Source: Pseudomonas cremoricolorata (GTDB lineage: Bacteria > Pseudomonadota > Gammaproteobacteria > Pseudomonadales > Pseudomonadaceae). From it: DNA of 64,000 bases. The notes beneath the pieces are model-generated. The model was given only the letters and a program-made list of their open reading frames with translations, made no database searches and had not been told where the DNA came from. The stretch spans positions 2,914,001 to 2,978,000 of the forward strand of contig NZ_CP009455.1 of assembly GCF_000759535.1 (NCBI RefSeq), written 5' to 3'. Position 1 is the first letter of the stretch; every line of letters starts with the position of its first letter. Shown piece after piece: positions 9,816 to 19,324 of the stretch. The position numbers were made by a program, and so were the translations under genes.

Positions 9816-10985
9816 TCAGCCTCCACTGGCGTTGCCGATCAGCACCCGCTCGCCTTCGCGCAGACCGTCGAGCACCTGGGTGCGCAGGCGATCGCTGAGG
9901 CCGGTGCGTACCTGGCGCTGTTCGACCTTGCCTTGGTCATTGAGCACCTGGGCCAGGCGCAGGTCCGGCTCGGGGCCGTCCTCCAGCGCCGCCAGCGGCG
10001 CGGTCAGCACCTGTTGCGCCTGGCCGGCGACGAAGAACACCTGGGTGGTCATCTCGGCCATCAGCGCGCCGTCGGGGTTGTCGACATCCAGCAGCACCGT
10101 GTACTGCACCACTTGGCTGGCGCCGGCGCCATTGCCGATGCTGGCCGGGCTGCCGCCGCCCTGGCTGGTCTGCTCGAGCGGGCGTGGCGGAATCGGCAGA
10201 ATCTGCCGCACCGTGCTGCTCCAGCGGCGCTTACCACCGGCCAGGGTGGTGAAGTAGGCGCTCATGCCCGGCTTGACCTGGCCGATGTCGGCTTCCGAGA
10301 CCTGCGCCCAGACGGTCATCGGCGACAGCCTGGCGATGCGCAGAATCAGCGGCGTCTGCTGCTGGGCGTTGAGGGTCTGGCCCTGGCGGGCGTCGAGCGC
10401 CACCACGGTGCCGTCCATCGGTGCGTAGATGCGTGTGTAGCCAAGCTCGGCCTCGTCGCTGCGCAGGCTGGCCTGGGCCTGGCGAATCTGCGCCTGGAAC
10501 ATGGCGATGCGCGCGCGGGTGGTCTTGAGTTGGGCGTCGGCGCTCTGTACGTCTTCCTCGCGGGTGGCGCCGGTGCTGGCCAGGGCGCGCTGGCGTCGAT
10601 ACTGCTGCTCGGCCAACTGCGCCTGGGCCTGTTGCTCGGCCAACTGCGCCTTGAGGTTGTCGATGGAAAACCGCCCGGCATCGACCCGCGCCTGCTGGGT
10701 CGAGGGGTCGATTTCGACCAGCAACTGGCCTTGCTTGACCACATCGCCCACTTCCACCAGCAGCTTGTGGATTTGCCCCGAGGCCTGCGCGCCGACGTCG
10801 ACATACCGGCGTGGCTGCAAGGTGCCCAGGGCGGTGACGCTGCTTTCGATGTCGCCACGGGTGACCGCGACCGTACTGAGTGCAGGGCCTGAGAGCGGGA
10901 GCTTGGCCCAGGCGGCCAGACAACTCAGTACCAGCAGGCCGGCGCCGCCCAGCAGCAGGCGACGGGTGTTCGGTGAGCGTTTCAT
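9816..10985 (-). CDS. pvdR: PvdR, periplasmic adaptor of the pyoverdine efflux pump
   Basis: 389 aa from ATG at 10985 (GGAAG upstream). A single N-terminal membrane or signal segment precedes an HlyD/MacA-type adaptor: lipoyl halves around a long helical hairpin rich in Q and A, then beta-barrel domains. First gene of pvdR-pvdT-opmQ, with an exact iron-starvation box 64 bp upstream of its start. Confidence 0.93.
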   Translation of the reverse strand: MKRSPNTRRLLLGGAGLLVLSCLAAWAKLPLSGPALSTVAVTRGDIESSVTALGTLQPRRYVDVGAQASGQIHKLLVEVGDVVKQGQLLVEIDPSTQQARVDAGRFSIDNLKAQLAEQQAQAQLAEQQYRRQRALASTGATREEDVQSADAQLKTTRARIAMFQAQIRQAQASLRSDEAELGYTRIYAPMDGTVVALDARQGQTLNAQQQTPLILRIARLSPMTVWAQVSEADIGQVKPGMSAYFTTLAGGKRRWSSTVRQILPIPPRPLEQTSQGGGSPASIGNGAGASQVVQYTVLLDVDNPDGALMAEMTTQVFFVAGQAQQVLTAPLAALEDGPEPDLRLAQVLNDQGKVEQRQVRTGLSDRLRTQVLDGLREGERVLIGNASGG

Positions 10986-11048
10986 GCAGGCTTCCGGCCG
11001 TTGAGTGAAAGGCGCGCAGCGCCGAGGCGCAGGCAAGTTCCCCTTTGA

Positions 11049-11072
11049 ACGAAGCAGCCTGCGGCGGATTTA
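11049..11072 (-). promoter_or_regulatory. PvdS-type iron-starvation box for pvdRT-opmQ
   Basis: Minus-strand TAAAT (11072-11068), 16 bases, CGT (11051-11049): an exact consensus match. Confidence 0.85.
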
Positions 11073-11213
11073 GCCCGCACTGCACAGCGGCTTTGCGTGG
11101 CTGAAAAGGGGCTGCGCAGGAGGCGGTGTCAGGCCTGTCCGTGGCGCTGGCAGACACCTGGGGCGAGGCATTTGCTATCCTCCTGCGCTTCGTCGACCCA
11201 TGGAACCTGTGCC

Positions 11214-12524
11214 ATGCCTGCCACCGCTACACCCCGTGCGCGCGCTTTCAGTCGCAGCGATCACCGCACCCTGGCCCTGGCGGCGCTGGGGGGGGCGCTG
11301 GAGATCTACGATTTCATCATCTTCGTGTTCTTCGCCCTGACCCTGAGCCAGCTGTTCTTCCCGCCGGAGATGCCCGAGTGGCTGCGCCTGCTGCAAAGCT
11401 TCGGCATTTTCGTCACCGGTTACCTGGCGCGGCCGCTGGGTGGCATCCTCATGGCCCATTTCGCCGATCACCTGGGGCGCAAGCGGGTGTTCAGCCTGAG
11501 CATCCTGATGATGGCCCTGCCGTGCCTGCTGATCGGGGTGATGCCGACCTACGCCGACATCGGCTACGCTGCGCCGCTGTTGCTGCTGGGGCTGCGTATC
11601 CTGCAAGGGGCGGCGGTGGGCGGCGAGGTACCCAGCGCCTGGACCTTCGTCGCCGAGCACGCCCCGGCCGGTCGCCGCGGTTACGCCCTGGGCTTTCTGC
11701 AGGCCGGGCTGACGTTCGGCTACCTGCTCGGGGCGCTGACCGCGACGCTGCTGGCGCAGTTGTTCACCCCCGAGCAGATTCTCGACTACGCCTGGCGTTA
11801 CCCGTTCCTGCTGGGCGGCGTGTTCGGTGTGGTCGGGGTGTGGCTGCGCCGCTGGCTGAGTGAAACCCCGGTGTTCCTCGCCCTGCGCGAGCGCAACGCG
11901 CAACCGGTGGCGTTTCCCCTGCGCCAGGTCTTGAGCCGTCACCGCCAGGCGCTGATCCCAGCGGCGCTGCTGACCTGTGTGCTGACCTCGGCGGTGGTGG
12001 TGCTGGTGGTCATCACCCCGACGGTGATGCAGCAGCGCTTCGCCCTCAGTGCCGGGCATACTTTCGCCCTGAGCAGTGTCGGTATCGTCTTTCTCAATAT
12101 CGGCTGCGTGCTGGCGGGGCTGCTGGTCGACCGTATCGGCGCCTGGCGCGCCCTGGCCCTCTACAGCCTGCTGCTGCCGCTGGGCATCGGCGTGCTGTAC
12201 GCCAGCCTGGTCGGGCAGTGGGGCACGATCTGGCCGGCCTACGCCCTGGCCGGGCTGTGCTGCGGCGTGGTTGGGGTGGTGCCGTCGGTGATGGTCGGGC
12301 TGTTCCCGGCGCAGATTCGCGTGTCGGGCATCTCCTTCACCTATAACGTGGCCTATGCCCTATGGGCCAGCACCACGCCGCTGGCACTGATCGCGCTGAT
12401 GCCGTGGAGCCCGTGGGTGTGCGTGGGCTTCTGCCTGGTGATGGGCGCGGTCGGTGTGGCTACGGCCTGGTACTACGCCAACTGTGAGTCGCTCGGCTTC
12501 GTCCGCGACTGCGCCTCGGCCTGA
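11214..12524 (+). CDS. MFS transporter of the metabolite:H+ symporter type
   Basis: 436 aa from ATG at 11214, with GGA upstream. Twelve hydrophobic segments are visible. The family loops DHLGRKRVF (between helices 2 and 3) and RILQGAAVGGEVPSAW (helix 4 region) are typical of the proline/betaine/citrate-type MHS group. The substrate cannot be read from the sequence. It is divergent from pvdR but has no iron-starvation box on its side, so it is probably not part of the pyoverdine set. Confidence 0.85.
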   Translation: MPATATPRARAFSRSDHRTLALAALGGALEIYDFIIFVFFALTLSQLFFPPEMPEWLRLLQSFGIFVTGYLARPLGGILMAHFADHLGRKRVFSLSILMMALPCLLIGVMPTYADIGYAAPLLLLGLRILQGAAVGGEVPSAWTFVAEHAPAGRRGYALGFLQAGLTFGYLLGALTATLLAQLFTPEQILDYAWRYPFLLGGVFGVVGVWLRRWLSETPVFLALRERNAQPVAFPLRQVLSRHRQALIPAALLTCVLTSAVVVLVVITPTVMQQRFALSAGHTFALSSVGIVFLNIGCVLAGLLVDRIGAWRALALYSLLLPLGIGVLYASLVGQWGTIWPAYALAGLCCGVVGVVPSVMVGLFPAQIRVSGISFTYNVAYALWASTTPLALIALMPWSPWVCVGFCLVMGAVGVATAWYYANCESLGFVRDCASA

Positions 12525-12544
12525 GGCCGAGGCATAGCCTAATG

Positions 12545-12579
12545 AAAAGCCCCCGAACCTTGCGGTGCGGGGGCTTTTT
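12545..12579. terminator. Bidirectional terminator between the MFS gene and ETF-QO
   Basis: Stem AGCCCCCG (12548-12555) pairs with CGGGGGCT (12568-12575), with A-run and T-run flanks, so it can stop both convergent transcripts. Confidence 0.85.
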
Positions 12580-12596
12580 CGTGGGGCAGGGCGGGC

Positions 12597-14261
12597 CTAC
12601 ATGTTCGGGTAGGTCGGCCCGCCGGCGCCTTCCGGGGTGACCCAGGTGATGTTCTGCGCTGGGTCCTTGATGTCGCACGTCTTGCAGTGCACGCAGTTCT
12701 GCGCGTTGATCTGGAAGCGCTTGCTGCCGTCGTCCTGGGTGACCACTTCGTACACCCCCGCCGGGCAATACCGCTGCGCCGGCTCATCGTACAGCGGCAG
12801 GTTGCTGGTGATGGGGATGTTCGGGTCGGTCAGCTTGAGGTGGCAGGGCTGCTCTTCCTCGTGGTTGGTGCCCGAGATGAACACCGAGCTGAGTTTGTCG
12901 AAGCTGAGCACACCATCGGGTTTCGGGTAGTCGATTTTCTTCGACTCGGCGGCGAGCTTGAGGCAGGCATAGTCGGGCTTGGTGTCACGCAGGGTGAACG
13001 GCAGCTTGCCGGCGAACCAGTTCTGGTCGACATAGTTGAACGCGGCACCGAACAGCGGGCCGAACTTGTGCATGGCCGGGCCGAAGTTGCGGCTGGCGTA
13101 CAGCTCTTCGTACAGCCAGCTGGCCTTGAAGCCGTCGACGTAGCTGTTCAGCGCATCGCCCCCTTCGCTGCCGGCGAGCAGGGCCGCGGCCACCGCGTCG
13201 GCGGCGAGCATGCCGGACTTCATTGCCGTGTGGCTGCCCTTGATCTTGGCCACGTTCATGGTGCCCAGGTCGCAGCCGATCAGCGCGCCACCGGGGAAGA
13301 CCATTTTCGGCAGCGAGTTCAGGCCGCCCTTGGCCAGGGCGCGGGCGCCATAACTGATGCGCTTGCCGCCTTCGAGGTACTGGCTGATCACCGGGTGGTG
13401 CTTGAGCCGCTGGAATTCGTCGAACGGCGACAGGTACGGGTTGGCGTAGGACAGATCGACGATCAGGCCGACCACCACCTGGTTGTTTTCCAGGTGATAG
13501 AGGAACGAACCACCGGTGTTGTCCCTGGCTACCACGTCCAGCGGCCAGCCGGCGGTGTGCACCACCAGGCCCTGTTCGTGCTTGCTCGGGTCGATTTCCC
13601 AGATTTCCTTGAGGCCGATGCCGTAGTGCTGCACGTCGGCTTCGCTGCCCAGGTCGAAGCGCTTGATCAACTGCTTGCCGATGTGTCCGCGGCAGCCTTC
13701 GGCGAACAGCGTGTACTTGGCGCGCAGTTCCATGCCGGGGGTGTACAGGCCGTCCTTGGGCTGGCCTTCACGGTCGACGCCCAGGTCACCGGTGATGATC
13801 CCGCGCACCACGCCGTCGTCATCGATCAGCGCCTGCTGGGCAGCGAAGCCTGGGTAGACCTCGACGCCGAGGTTCTCGGCCTGCTGCGCCAGCCAGCGGC
13901 ACAGGTTGCCCAGCGAGATGATGTAGTTGCCTTCGTTGTGCATGGTCTTGGGCACGAACAGGTCGGGCACCTTGGCCGAGGTCTGGGCATCCTTGAGCAC
14001 GTAGATGTCGTCGCGCTTGACCGCAGTGTTCAGCGGTGCACCCAGGGCTTGCCAGTCGGGGAACAGTTCATTGAGTGCGCGGGGTTCGAAGACCGCACCG
14101 GAGAGAATGTGCGCGCCGACCTCGGAGCCTTTCTCGACCACGCAGACGCTGATTTCGTTACCGGCCTCGGCGGCCTTCTGCTTCAGACGGCAGGCGGCCG
14201 ACAGCCCCGCCGGGCCAGCGCCGACGATGACGACGTCGAATTCCATGTACTCGCGTTCCAC
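12597..14261 (-). CDS. Electron transfer flavoprotein-ubiquinone oxidoreductase
   Basis: 554 aa from a GTG start at 14261, chosen because AGGAGAG lies 6 bp upstream and the protein then begins at the family's usual place (EREYMEFDVVIVGAGPAG, the FAD dinucleotide-binding motif). The C-terminal cluster C-x2-C-x2-C-x3-D near NCVHCKTCDIKDP, plus an upstream cysteine, binds the 4Fe-4S centre. The enzyme passes electrons from reduced ETF to ubiquinone at the inner membrane during fatty-acid and amino-acid oxidation. It is divergent from etfBA, its electron donor. Confidence 0.95.
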   Translation of the reverse strand: MEREYMEFDVVIVGAGPAGLSAACRLKQKAAEAGNEISVCVVEKGSEVGAHILSGAVFEPRALNELFPDWQALGAPLNTAVKRDDIYVLKDAQTSAKVPDLFVPKTMHNEGNYIISLGNLCRWLAQQAENLGVEVYPGFAAQQALIDDDGVVRGIITGDLGVDREGQPKDGLYTPGMELRAKYTLFAEGCRGHIGKQLIKRFDLGSEADVQHYGIGLKEIWEIDPSKHEQGLVVHTAGWPLDVVARDNTGGSFLYHLENNQVVVGLIVDLSYANPYLSPFDEFQRLKHHPVISQYLEGGKRISYGARALAKGGLNSLPKMVFPGGALIGCDLGTMNVAKIKGSHTAMKSGMLAADAVAAALLAGSEGGDALNSYVDGFKASWLYEELYASRNFGPAMHKFGPLFGAAFNYVDQNWFAGKLPFTLRDTKPDYACLKLAAESKKIDYPKPDGVLSFDKLSSVFISGTNHEEEQPCHLKLTDPNIPITSNLPLYDEPAQRYCPAGVYEVVTQDDGSKRFQINAQNCVHCKTCDIKDPAQNITWVTPEGAGGPTYPNM

Positions 14262-14426
14262 TGGTTCTCTCCTACTCATCAAGGCATTTCGCGGGTGCGT
14301 CTCAGGTGGCATGCGCTCGTGCGCAGCTTCTTCTGCGTTGGCGTCGAGGACGGTAGCTTCGCGCGCGAGCAACTACACCGCGTCAGGTGGTCGGCATTAT
14401 ATCTACACCACCCGCACGGTCCAATA

Positions 14427-14440
14427 CAAACGTTTGTTTG
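14427..14440. promoter_or_regulatory. PsrA-like operator in front of ETF-QO
   Basis: CAAAC-N4-GTTTG fits the described PsrA consensus (G/C)AAAC-N2-4-GTTTG/C. PsrA is a TetR-family regulator that responds to long-chain fatty acids. The site is 166 bp before the ETF-QO start, in the shared etf control region. Regulator identity is inferred from the motif. Confidence 0.45.
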
Positions 14441-14814
14441 AATTCCTTCAAACCCTGTAGATTCACGGGGGTGCGGCCGGAAACTGGCCGATTTGGCGTA
14501 TTGACCGAAGGGGGTGTTGCAGTCAAGATACGAACGCTTCACGCTCGCCATGGGCTGTCCGACGGGCGCAGGTGTACCTCTAAAAGCCCGGTGCCAGGCA
14601 GGGTTTTACGGCCATTTCCGGTTATGTAGCGAAGTCTACACGGCACCACAGAAAATGACCCGCGGGTTTTGTCTGGTCGCCTCAGTGATGCTGGCCGATC
14701 CGCCGTTGATTTCCTGCTTGTCGCCACGTTTTTCAGAGGTGCCCTTGTACCCACGCGCATTCGCCGGGCCGACCCCGAGCGACATTCTTTTCACCGGAGA
14801 GTAACGAGGAATCC
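14441..14814. other. Non-coding region upstream of etfB
   Basis: About 370 bp without a credible gene. It should hold the etfBA promoter and 5' leader. Nothing beyond the ribosome-binding site AGGAATCC just before the etfB ATG could be assigned with confidence. Confidence 0.5.
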
Positions 14815-15564
14815 ATGAAGGTTCTTGTAGCTGTCAAACGAGTGGTCGACTACAACGTCAAGGTTCGCGTCAAGGCGGACAACTCCGGCGTCGACCTTGC
14901 AAACGTCAAGATGTCCATGAACCCCTTCTGCGAAATCGCCGTGGAAGAAGCCGTGCGCCTGAAAGAGAAGGGCGTGGCGACCGAGATCATCGCCGTTGCC
15001 GTCGGCCCGTCTGCCGCCCAGGAGCAACTGCGTACCGCCCTGGCCCTGGGCGCCGACCGCGCCATCCTGGTCGAACATGCCGGCGAGCTGAACTCCCTGG
15101 CCGTGGCCCAGGCGCTCAAGGCTATCGTCGACAAGGAGCAACCACAGCTGGTCATTCTCGGCAAGCAGGCCATCGACAGCGACAACAACCAGACCGGCCA
15201 GATGCTTGCCGCGCTCACCGGCTTCGCCCAGGGCACCTTCGCCTCCAAGGTTGAAGTGGCCGGCGACACGCTGAACGTCACCCGCGAAATCGACGGCGGC
15301 CTGCAAACCGTCGCGCTCAAGCTGCCGGCCGTGGTCACCACCGACCTGCGCCTGAACGAGCCGCGCTACGCGTCGCTGCCCAACATCATGAAGGCCAAGA
15401 AAAAGCCGCTGGAAACCCTTACGCCCGAGGCGCTGGGTGTCGCCATGACGTCCACCACCAAGACCCTCAAGGTCGAAGCGCCTGCCGCCCGTGGCGCGGG
15501 CATCAAGGTCAAGTCGGTGGCTGAACTGGTCGAGAAACTGAAGAACGAGGCGAAGGTAATCTAA
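14815..15564 (+). CDS. etfB: Electron transfer flavoprotein beta subunit
   Basis: 249 aa, the usual EtfB length, with the family N-terminus [16 protein letters not shown] and the signature around [19 protein letters not shown]. It binds AMP and forms a heterodimer with EtfA, taking electrons from acyl-CoA dehydrogenases. Its TAA stop overlaps the etfA ATG by one base (TAATG). Confidence 0.96.
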   Translation: MKVLVAVKRVVDYNVKVRVKADNSGVDLANVKMSMNPFCEIAVEEAVRLKEKGVATEIIAVAVGPSAAQEQLRTALALGADRAILVEHAGELNSLAVAQALKAIVDKEQPQLVILGKQAIDSDNNQTGQMLAALTGFAQGTFASKVEVAGDTLNVTREIDGGLQTVALKLPAVVTTDLRLNEPRYASLPNIMKAKKKPLETLTPEALGVAMTSTTKTLKVEAPAARGAGIKVKSVAELVEKLKNEAKVI

Positions 15565-16493
15565 TGACTATCCTGGTTATCGCTGAACATGAAGCCGGTG
15601 CCGTCGCCCCGGCCACCCTTAACACCGTTGCTGCCGCTGCCAAGATCGGCGGTGACGTGCACCTGCTGGTTGCGGGTGCCAATGTCGGCGCCATTGCCGA
15701 AGCCGCGGCGAAGATCGCTGGGGTCGCCAAGGTGCTGGTCGCCGACAACGCCGCCTACGAGCACGCGCTGCCGGAAAATGTCGCGCCGTTGATCGTCGAG
15801 CTGGCCGGCAACTACAGCCATGTGCTGGCGCCGGCCTCCACCAATGGCAAGAACATCCTGCCGCGTGTCGCTGCACAGCTGGATGTCGATCAGATCTCCG
15901 AGATCATCGCCGTCGAGTCCGCCGACACCTTCAAGCGCCCGATCTACGCCGGTAACGCCATCGCCACCGTACAGTCGAGCGCTGCAGTCAAGGTCATCAC
16001 CGTGCGCGCCACTGGCTTCGACGCCGTGGCCAGCGAAGGCGGTTCGGCCAGCGTTGAAAGCGTCGCTGCCGTCCACGATGCCGGCAACTCGTCCTTCGTC
16101 GGTGAAGAGCTGGCCAAGTCCGACCGTCCCGAACTGACCGCTGCCAAGATCGTCATCTCCGGTGGTCGCGGCCTGCAGAACGGCGACAACTTCAAGCACC
16201 TCTACACCCTGGCCGACAAGCTCGGCGCGGCGGTGGGCGCTTCCCGCGCCGCGGTCGACGCAGGCTTCGTGCCCAACGACATGCAGGTTGGCCAGACCGG
16301 CAAGATCGTCGCCCCGCAGCTGTACATCGCCGTGGGTATCTCCGGTGCCATCCAGCACCTGGCTGGTATGAAAGACTCCAAGGTGATCGTCGCGATCAAC
16401 AAGGACGAAGAAGCGCCGATCTTCCAGGTTGCCGACTACGGCCTGGTGGCTGATCTGTTCGAAGCGATTCCCGAGCTGGAAAAGCTGGTCTGA
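15564..16493 (+). CDS. etfA: Electron transfer flavoprotein alpha subunit
   Basis: 309 aa. The C-terminal FAD-binding half has the family sequence [23 protein letters not shown] (in part) and [21 protein letters not shown] (in part). Cytoplasmic partner of EtfB, coupled to it by a one-base overlap and followed by a strong terminator. Confidence 0.96.
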   Translation: MTILVIAEHEAGAVAPATLNTVAAAAKIGGDVHLLVAGANVGAIAEAAAKIAGVAKVLVADNAAYEHALPENVAPLIVELAGNYSHVLAPASTNGKNILPRVAAQLDVDQISEIIAVESADTFKRPIYAGNAIATVQSSAAVKVITVRATGFDAVASEGGSASVESVAAVHDAGNSSFVGEELAKSDRPELTAAKIVISGGRGLQNGDNFKHLYTLADKLGAAVGASRAAVDAGFVPNDMQVGQTGKIVAPQLYIAVGISGAIQHLAGMKDSKVIVAINKDEEAPIFQVADYGLVADLFEAIPELEKLV

Positions 16494-16518
16494 TCTTGCT
16501 GCTTCACTTATAAAGAAG

Positions 16519-16551
16519 CCCGACCCCCGTTCAGGGGGTCGGGTTTTTTTT
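16519..16551 (+). terminator. Intrinsic terminator of etfBA
   Basis: A 10-bp stem (16519-16528 with 16534-16543, CCCGACCCCC) is followed by eight T. Confidence 0.9.
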
Positions 16552-16569
16552 CGTGGCTAGGAGCGGTGC

Positions 16570-17394
16570 ATGGCGGTTCGGGCAAGGCATAAGGGATGCG
16601 CATTGGCACTGGCGTTGTGTGCGCCGCTGCTGGCGTCGGCGGCGGGCAAGTGCGAGCGCCTGGTGGTTACCGGTAGCCCAGATGCGCCGCCGTACTCCTG
16701 GCAGGACCCAGGCAATCCGAAGCAGTTGATCGGCGCCAGCGTCGATCTGCTACGCCAGGTGGCCGGCGAGCTGGGTATCAGCGTGCAGGTGCTGTACGCC
16801 GGCAAGCGCGAGCAGGCGCTGGATGAGGTACGCAGCGGACGTATCGACCTGCTGCTAGATACGCCAATGCAGCTCGCCCAGTTGACCGCCCTCGACTATA
16901 TCCACCCGGCCCTGCAGCTCAACGAGTACGTGGTGTGGACTCGCCCCGACTCGACCCTGGCGTTCGACGGTCCGGCCGATCTTGCCGCTTACCAGGGCAC
17001 CGTTTCGGCCAAGGCGCGGCTGACGCCGGCCTTTGAAGAGTTCGCCAAGCGCAGCCTCAAGCTGGTGCCCTCGCAGAACCTTACCCAGGCGTTGCAGAAG
17101 CTGGTGCTCGGTCAGGTCGACTATGTCCTGGCCGGACGCTATTCAGGCCTTGCCATGGCGCAGAGTCTGGGGCTCAGTGCCGACCTGCAAACCCGCGGGC
17201 CGGCCGTCGATCAGCCTGGGTTGTACCTGGCGTTGTCGCACAATTCGGCCTGCAACGATGCCTGGTTACGCGGACAATTGGCGAAAAAACTGACAGAATT
17301 GCCCCTTTCCGCTGCCCCCGAGGCGGTGCTGCAGCGCAATGTCGAGCGCTGGAAAGCGCAAGTGCAGCCGTTGCCGGATGCCCCAAAACCCTAG
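16570..17394 (+). CDS. Periplasmic solute-binding protein, family 3
   Basis: 274 aa with a Sec signal (cleavage likely after LLASAAG) and the SBP_bac_3 fold: APPYSWQDP near the start, then IGASVDLLRQVAGELGI and RIDLLLDTPMQ. No transporter permease or ATPase gene is adjacent, so it may be an orphan receptor or a sensor-like protein. Ligand unknown. It is probably co-transcribed with the two lipoprotein genes 10 bp downstream. Confidence 0.8.
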   Translation: MAVRARHKGCALALALCAPLLASAAGKCERLVVTGSPDAPPYSWQDPGNPKQLIGASVDLLRQVAGELGISVQVLYAGKREQALDEVRSGRIDLLLDTPMQLAQLTALDYIHPALQLNEYVVWTRPDSTLAFDGPADLAAYQGTVSAKARLTPAFEEFAKRSLKLVPSQNLTQALQKLVLGQVDYVLAGRYSGLAMAQSLGLSADLQTRGPAVDQPGLYLALSHNSACNDAWLRGQLAKKLTELPLSAAPEAVLQRNVERWKAQVQPLPDAPKP

Positions 17395-17404
17395 GAACCG
17401 TCGT

Positions 17405-17758
17405 TTGAAGATTCCCACCCTGACCCTCGCCCTTGCCGTGCTGGGCCTTGCCGGTTGCGCCAATGACCCGGCCCCCACCGAACAACTGCGCGTCTCCGAG
17501 CAGGCGCTGGAACAGGCCAAGGCCGTCGGTGCTACCGATCAGGTCGGCGAATTCAAGCTGGCCGAAGACAAGCTCGAGCGCGCCAGAAGCAACCTGCTGA
17601 CCCAACAGTTTCGGGACGCACGCCTGCGCGCCGAGCAAGCCGAACTCGACGCGCGCCTGGCCGAAGCCCGGGTGCTGACGCTCAAGAGCGAGGAGCAACT
17701 GAACGTGTTGCAAACCCGCGTCGATCGCCTGCGCAAGCAACTGGCGGTGCAACCATGA
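17405..17758 (+). CDS. DUF4398 lipoprotein
   Basis: 117 aa if started at the TTG codon 17405, which has AGGA 7 bp upstream and puts a clean lipoprotein signal (lipobox LAGC) at the N-terminus; an in-frame ATG at 17378 overlaps the previous gene. The mature part is a charged alpha-helical coiled coil. It overlaps the OmpA-family gene by 4 bp (ATGA), so the two are likely made together as an envelope pair. Confidence 0.8.
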   Translation: MKIPTLTLALAVLGLAGCANDPAPTEQLRVSEQALEQAKAVGATDQVGEFKLAEDKLERARSNLLTQQFRDARLRAEQAELDARLAEARVLTLKSEEQLNVLQTRVDRLRKQLAVQP

Positions 17759-18564
17759 GGCGCTCGAGTTCGATGGCCCTGATCGCCGTGCTCGCTGCGC
17801 TGGGTGTGCAAGGTTGCGCCAGCCAGCGCAGTGAAAGTGCTCTGAATGATGCCGCGGCAGCGTATCAGGCGGTCAAGGACGATGCCGACGTACTGCGCAG
17901 TGCGCCGCGTGACGTGATTCGCGCCGGTGAATCGCTGGGCCGTGCCGAACGGTTGTCCGGCTACTTCGGCAGCGGGGCGGACGTGCGCCATTACGCGTAT
18001 CTCAGCCAGCGCTACAGCGAGATCGCCCGCGAGCACAGTCGCCTGGCGGCCAACCAGGAGCGCCTGGCCAAACTCGATCTGGAGCGTCAGCGCCTGCAAC
18101 TGGCGCTGCGTGAAGCCAAGCTCGACAGCGTTCAGCAGCAAGGCAAGTGGCTGGAAACGCAGATCGCCGCGCTGGCGTCCGAGCAGGGTGAGCGGGGTCT
18201 GGTGATGACCTTGAGCGATGTGCTGTTCGACACCGGTCGCGCCGAGCTGAAGAACTCGGCGAGCCGCACCGTGCTCAAGCTGGTGCAATTTCTTCAGCTC
18301 AATCCGCGGCGGGTGGTGCGCATCGAGGGCTACACCGACAGCACCGGCACCGCTGAAGACAACCTGACCTTGTCGCGCGAGCGCGCCCAGGCGGTCGGCG
18401 ACATGCTGGTCGATCTGGGGGTGGATGAAAACCGCATCGAGGTCGAGGGCTATGGTGACCAGTACCCGGTCGAGGCCAATGCCTCGGAACGTGGCCGGGC
18501 GCAGAACCGCCGGGTAGAGATCGTCTTCTCCGATGCCAAGGGGCGCCTGGCGTCGGCGCGCTGA
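17755..18564 (+). CDS. OmpA-family lipoprotein (DUF4398 plus OmpA C-terminal domain)
   Basis: 269 aa. Lipobox VQGC near residue 21, a helical DUF4398-like segment, then a C-terminal OmpA peptidoglycan-binding domain (LSDVLFDTGRAEL, IEGYTDSTG, LSRERAQAV, GRAQNRRVEI). The architecture ties the outer membrane to peptidoglycan. It is followed by a perfect-armed inverted repeat and then the convergent GntR genes. Confidence 0.88.
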   Translation: MRRSSSMALIAVLAALGVQGCASQRSESALNDAAAAYQAVKDDADVLRSAPRDVIRAGESLGRAERLSGYFGSGADVRHYAYLSQRYSEIAREHSRLAANQERLAKLDLERQRLQLALREAKLDSVQQQGKWLETQIAALASEQGERGLVMTLSDVLFDTGRAELKNSASRTVLKLVQFLQLNPRRVVRIEGYTDSTGTAEDNLTLSRERAQAVGDMLVDLGVDENRIEVEGYGDQYPVEANASERGRAQNRRVEIVFSDAKGRLASAR

Positions 18565-18592
18565 AGCGAGGTCAGGCCGGTCGATCCGCCAC

Positions 18593-18626
18593 GGCCCGCG
18601 TCAGCTCATTTAGGCTGGCGCGGGCC
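18593..18626. terminator. Hairpin between the OmpA gene and the convergent GntR gene
   Basis: Arms 18593-18605 and 18614-18626 pair over 13 bp with one mismatch around an 8-nt loop. There is no T-run, so it is a weak or Rho-assisted terminator at best. Confidence 0.5.
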
Positions 18627-18634
18627 GAGTCGTT

Positions 18635-19324
18635 TCAGTGACGCTGTTCGAGCACCAGCTTGTCTTCCAGGCGATCGAGGTGCTGCTGCATCAGACCCAG
18701 CGCCGTGTCGGCATCGCCGTGCTCTACCGCATCGATGATCGCCGCGTGCTCCTGCCACGCGCAGTGCTCGCAGCACGGCGCTTCATAGCGGGCGATGATC
18801 AGCGAGGTCATCGGCACCAGGCCGTTGAGAAAGCGCGCCAGCGGCGCATTGTTGGCCATCTGCGCCAGCTTCAGGTGAAATTCGCCACCCAGCCGAATGG
18901 CGGCGCAGCGCTCGCCGCGCTCATGGTGCAGGCGCTCGCGTTCCACCAACTGACGCAACTGGCGGATTTGCGCCGGGCGCGCGCGTTGGGTCGCCAGGCC
19001 GATCAGGGTGGTTTCCGCCAGGCGCCGGGCGCTGAGCACCTGGCGCGCCTGCTGTGGATCGGGAGCGGCCAGGTGCGCGGTGTGGCTGGGTCGCTGCACC
19101 ACCACCTGCTGATCCGAGAGCCGCCCCAGCACCCGACGGATCACCGTACGACTGACGCCGAAGGCATTGCCCAGGGCCTGTTCGGGCAGCAGGCTGCCGG
19201 GGGGCAGGCGCTGTTCGAGAATGGCGTCGAACAGACGCGGGTAGATTTGCTCGGCAGACAGGCGGGTTTCGCTGCCAAACAGCAGTTTCGGCAGGCGGGG
19301 GGCGGCGTGGGCACAGGCGGTCAT
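18635..19324 (-). CDS. GntR-family regulator (FCD type)
   Basis: 229 aa. N-terminal winged helix (LFDAILEQRLPPGSLLPE, FGVSRTVIRRVLGRL) and a helical FCD effector domain with EFHLKLAQMA and the C-terminal CAWQEHAAIIDAVEHGD region that supplies metal ligands in this family. It overlaps the preceding GntR gene by 4 bp, so the two regulators are coupled. Ligand unknown. Confidence 0.85.
   Translation of the reverse strand: MTACAHAAPRLPKLLFGSETRLSAEQIYPRLFDAILEQRLPPGSLLPEQALGNAFGVSRTVIRRVLGRLSDQQVVVQRPSHTAHLAAPDPQQARQVLSARRLAETTLIGLATQRARPAQIRQLRQLVERERLHHERGERCAAIRLGGEFHLKLAQMANNAPLARFLNGLVPMTSLIIARYEAPCCEHCAWQEHAAIIDAVEHGDADTALGLMQQHLDRLEDKLVLEQRH

Noticed and set aside
12687-14441. Plus-strand open frame of 584 codons opposite ETF-QO
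   Set aside because: Antisense shadow of a conserved enzyme gene.
14514-14804. ORF of 96 codons just before etfB
   Set aside because: No ribosome-binding site, no recognisable protein pattern, and it occupies the expected etfBA control region.
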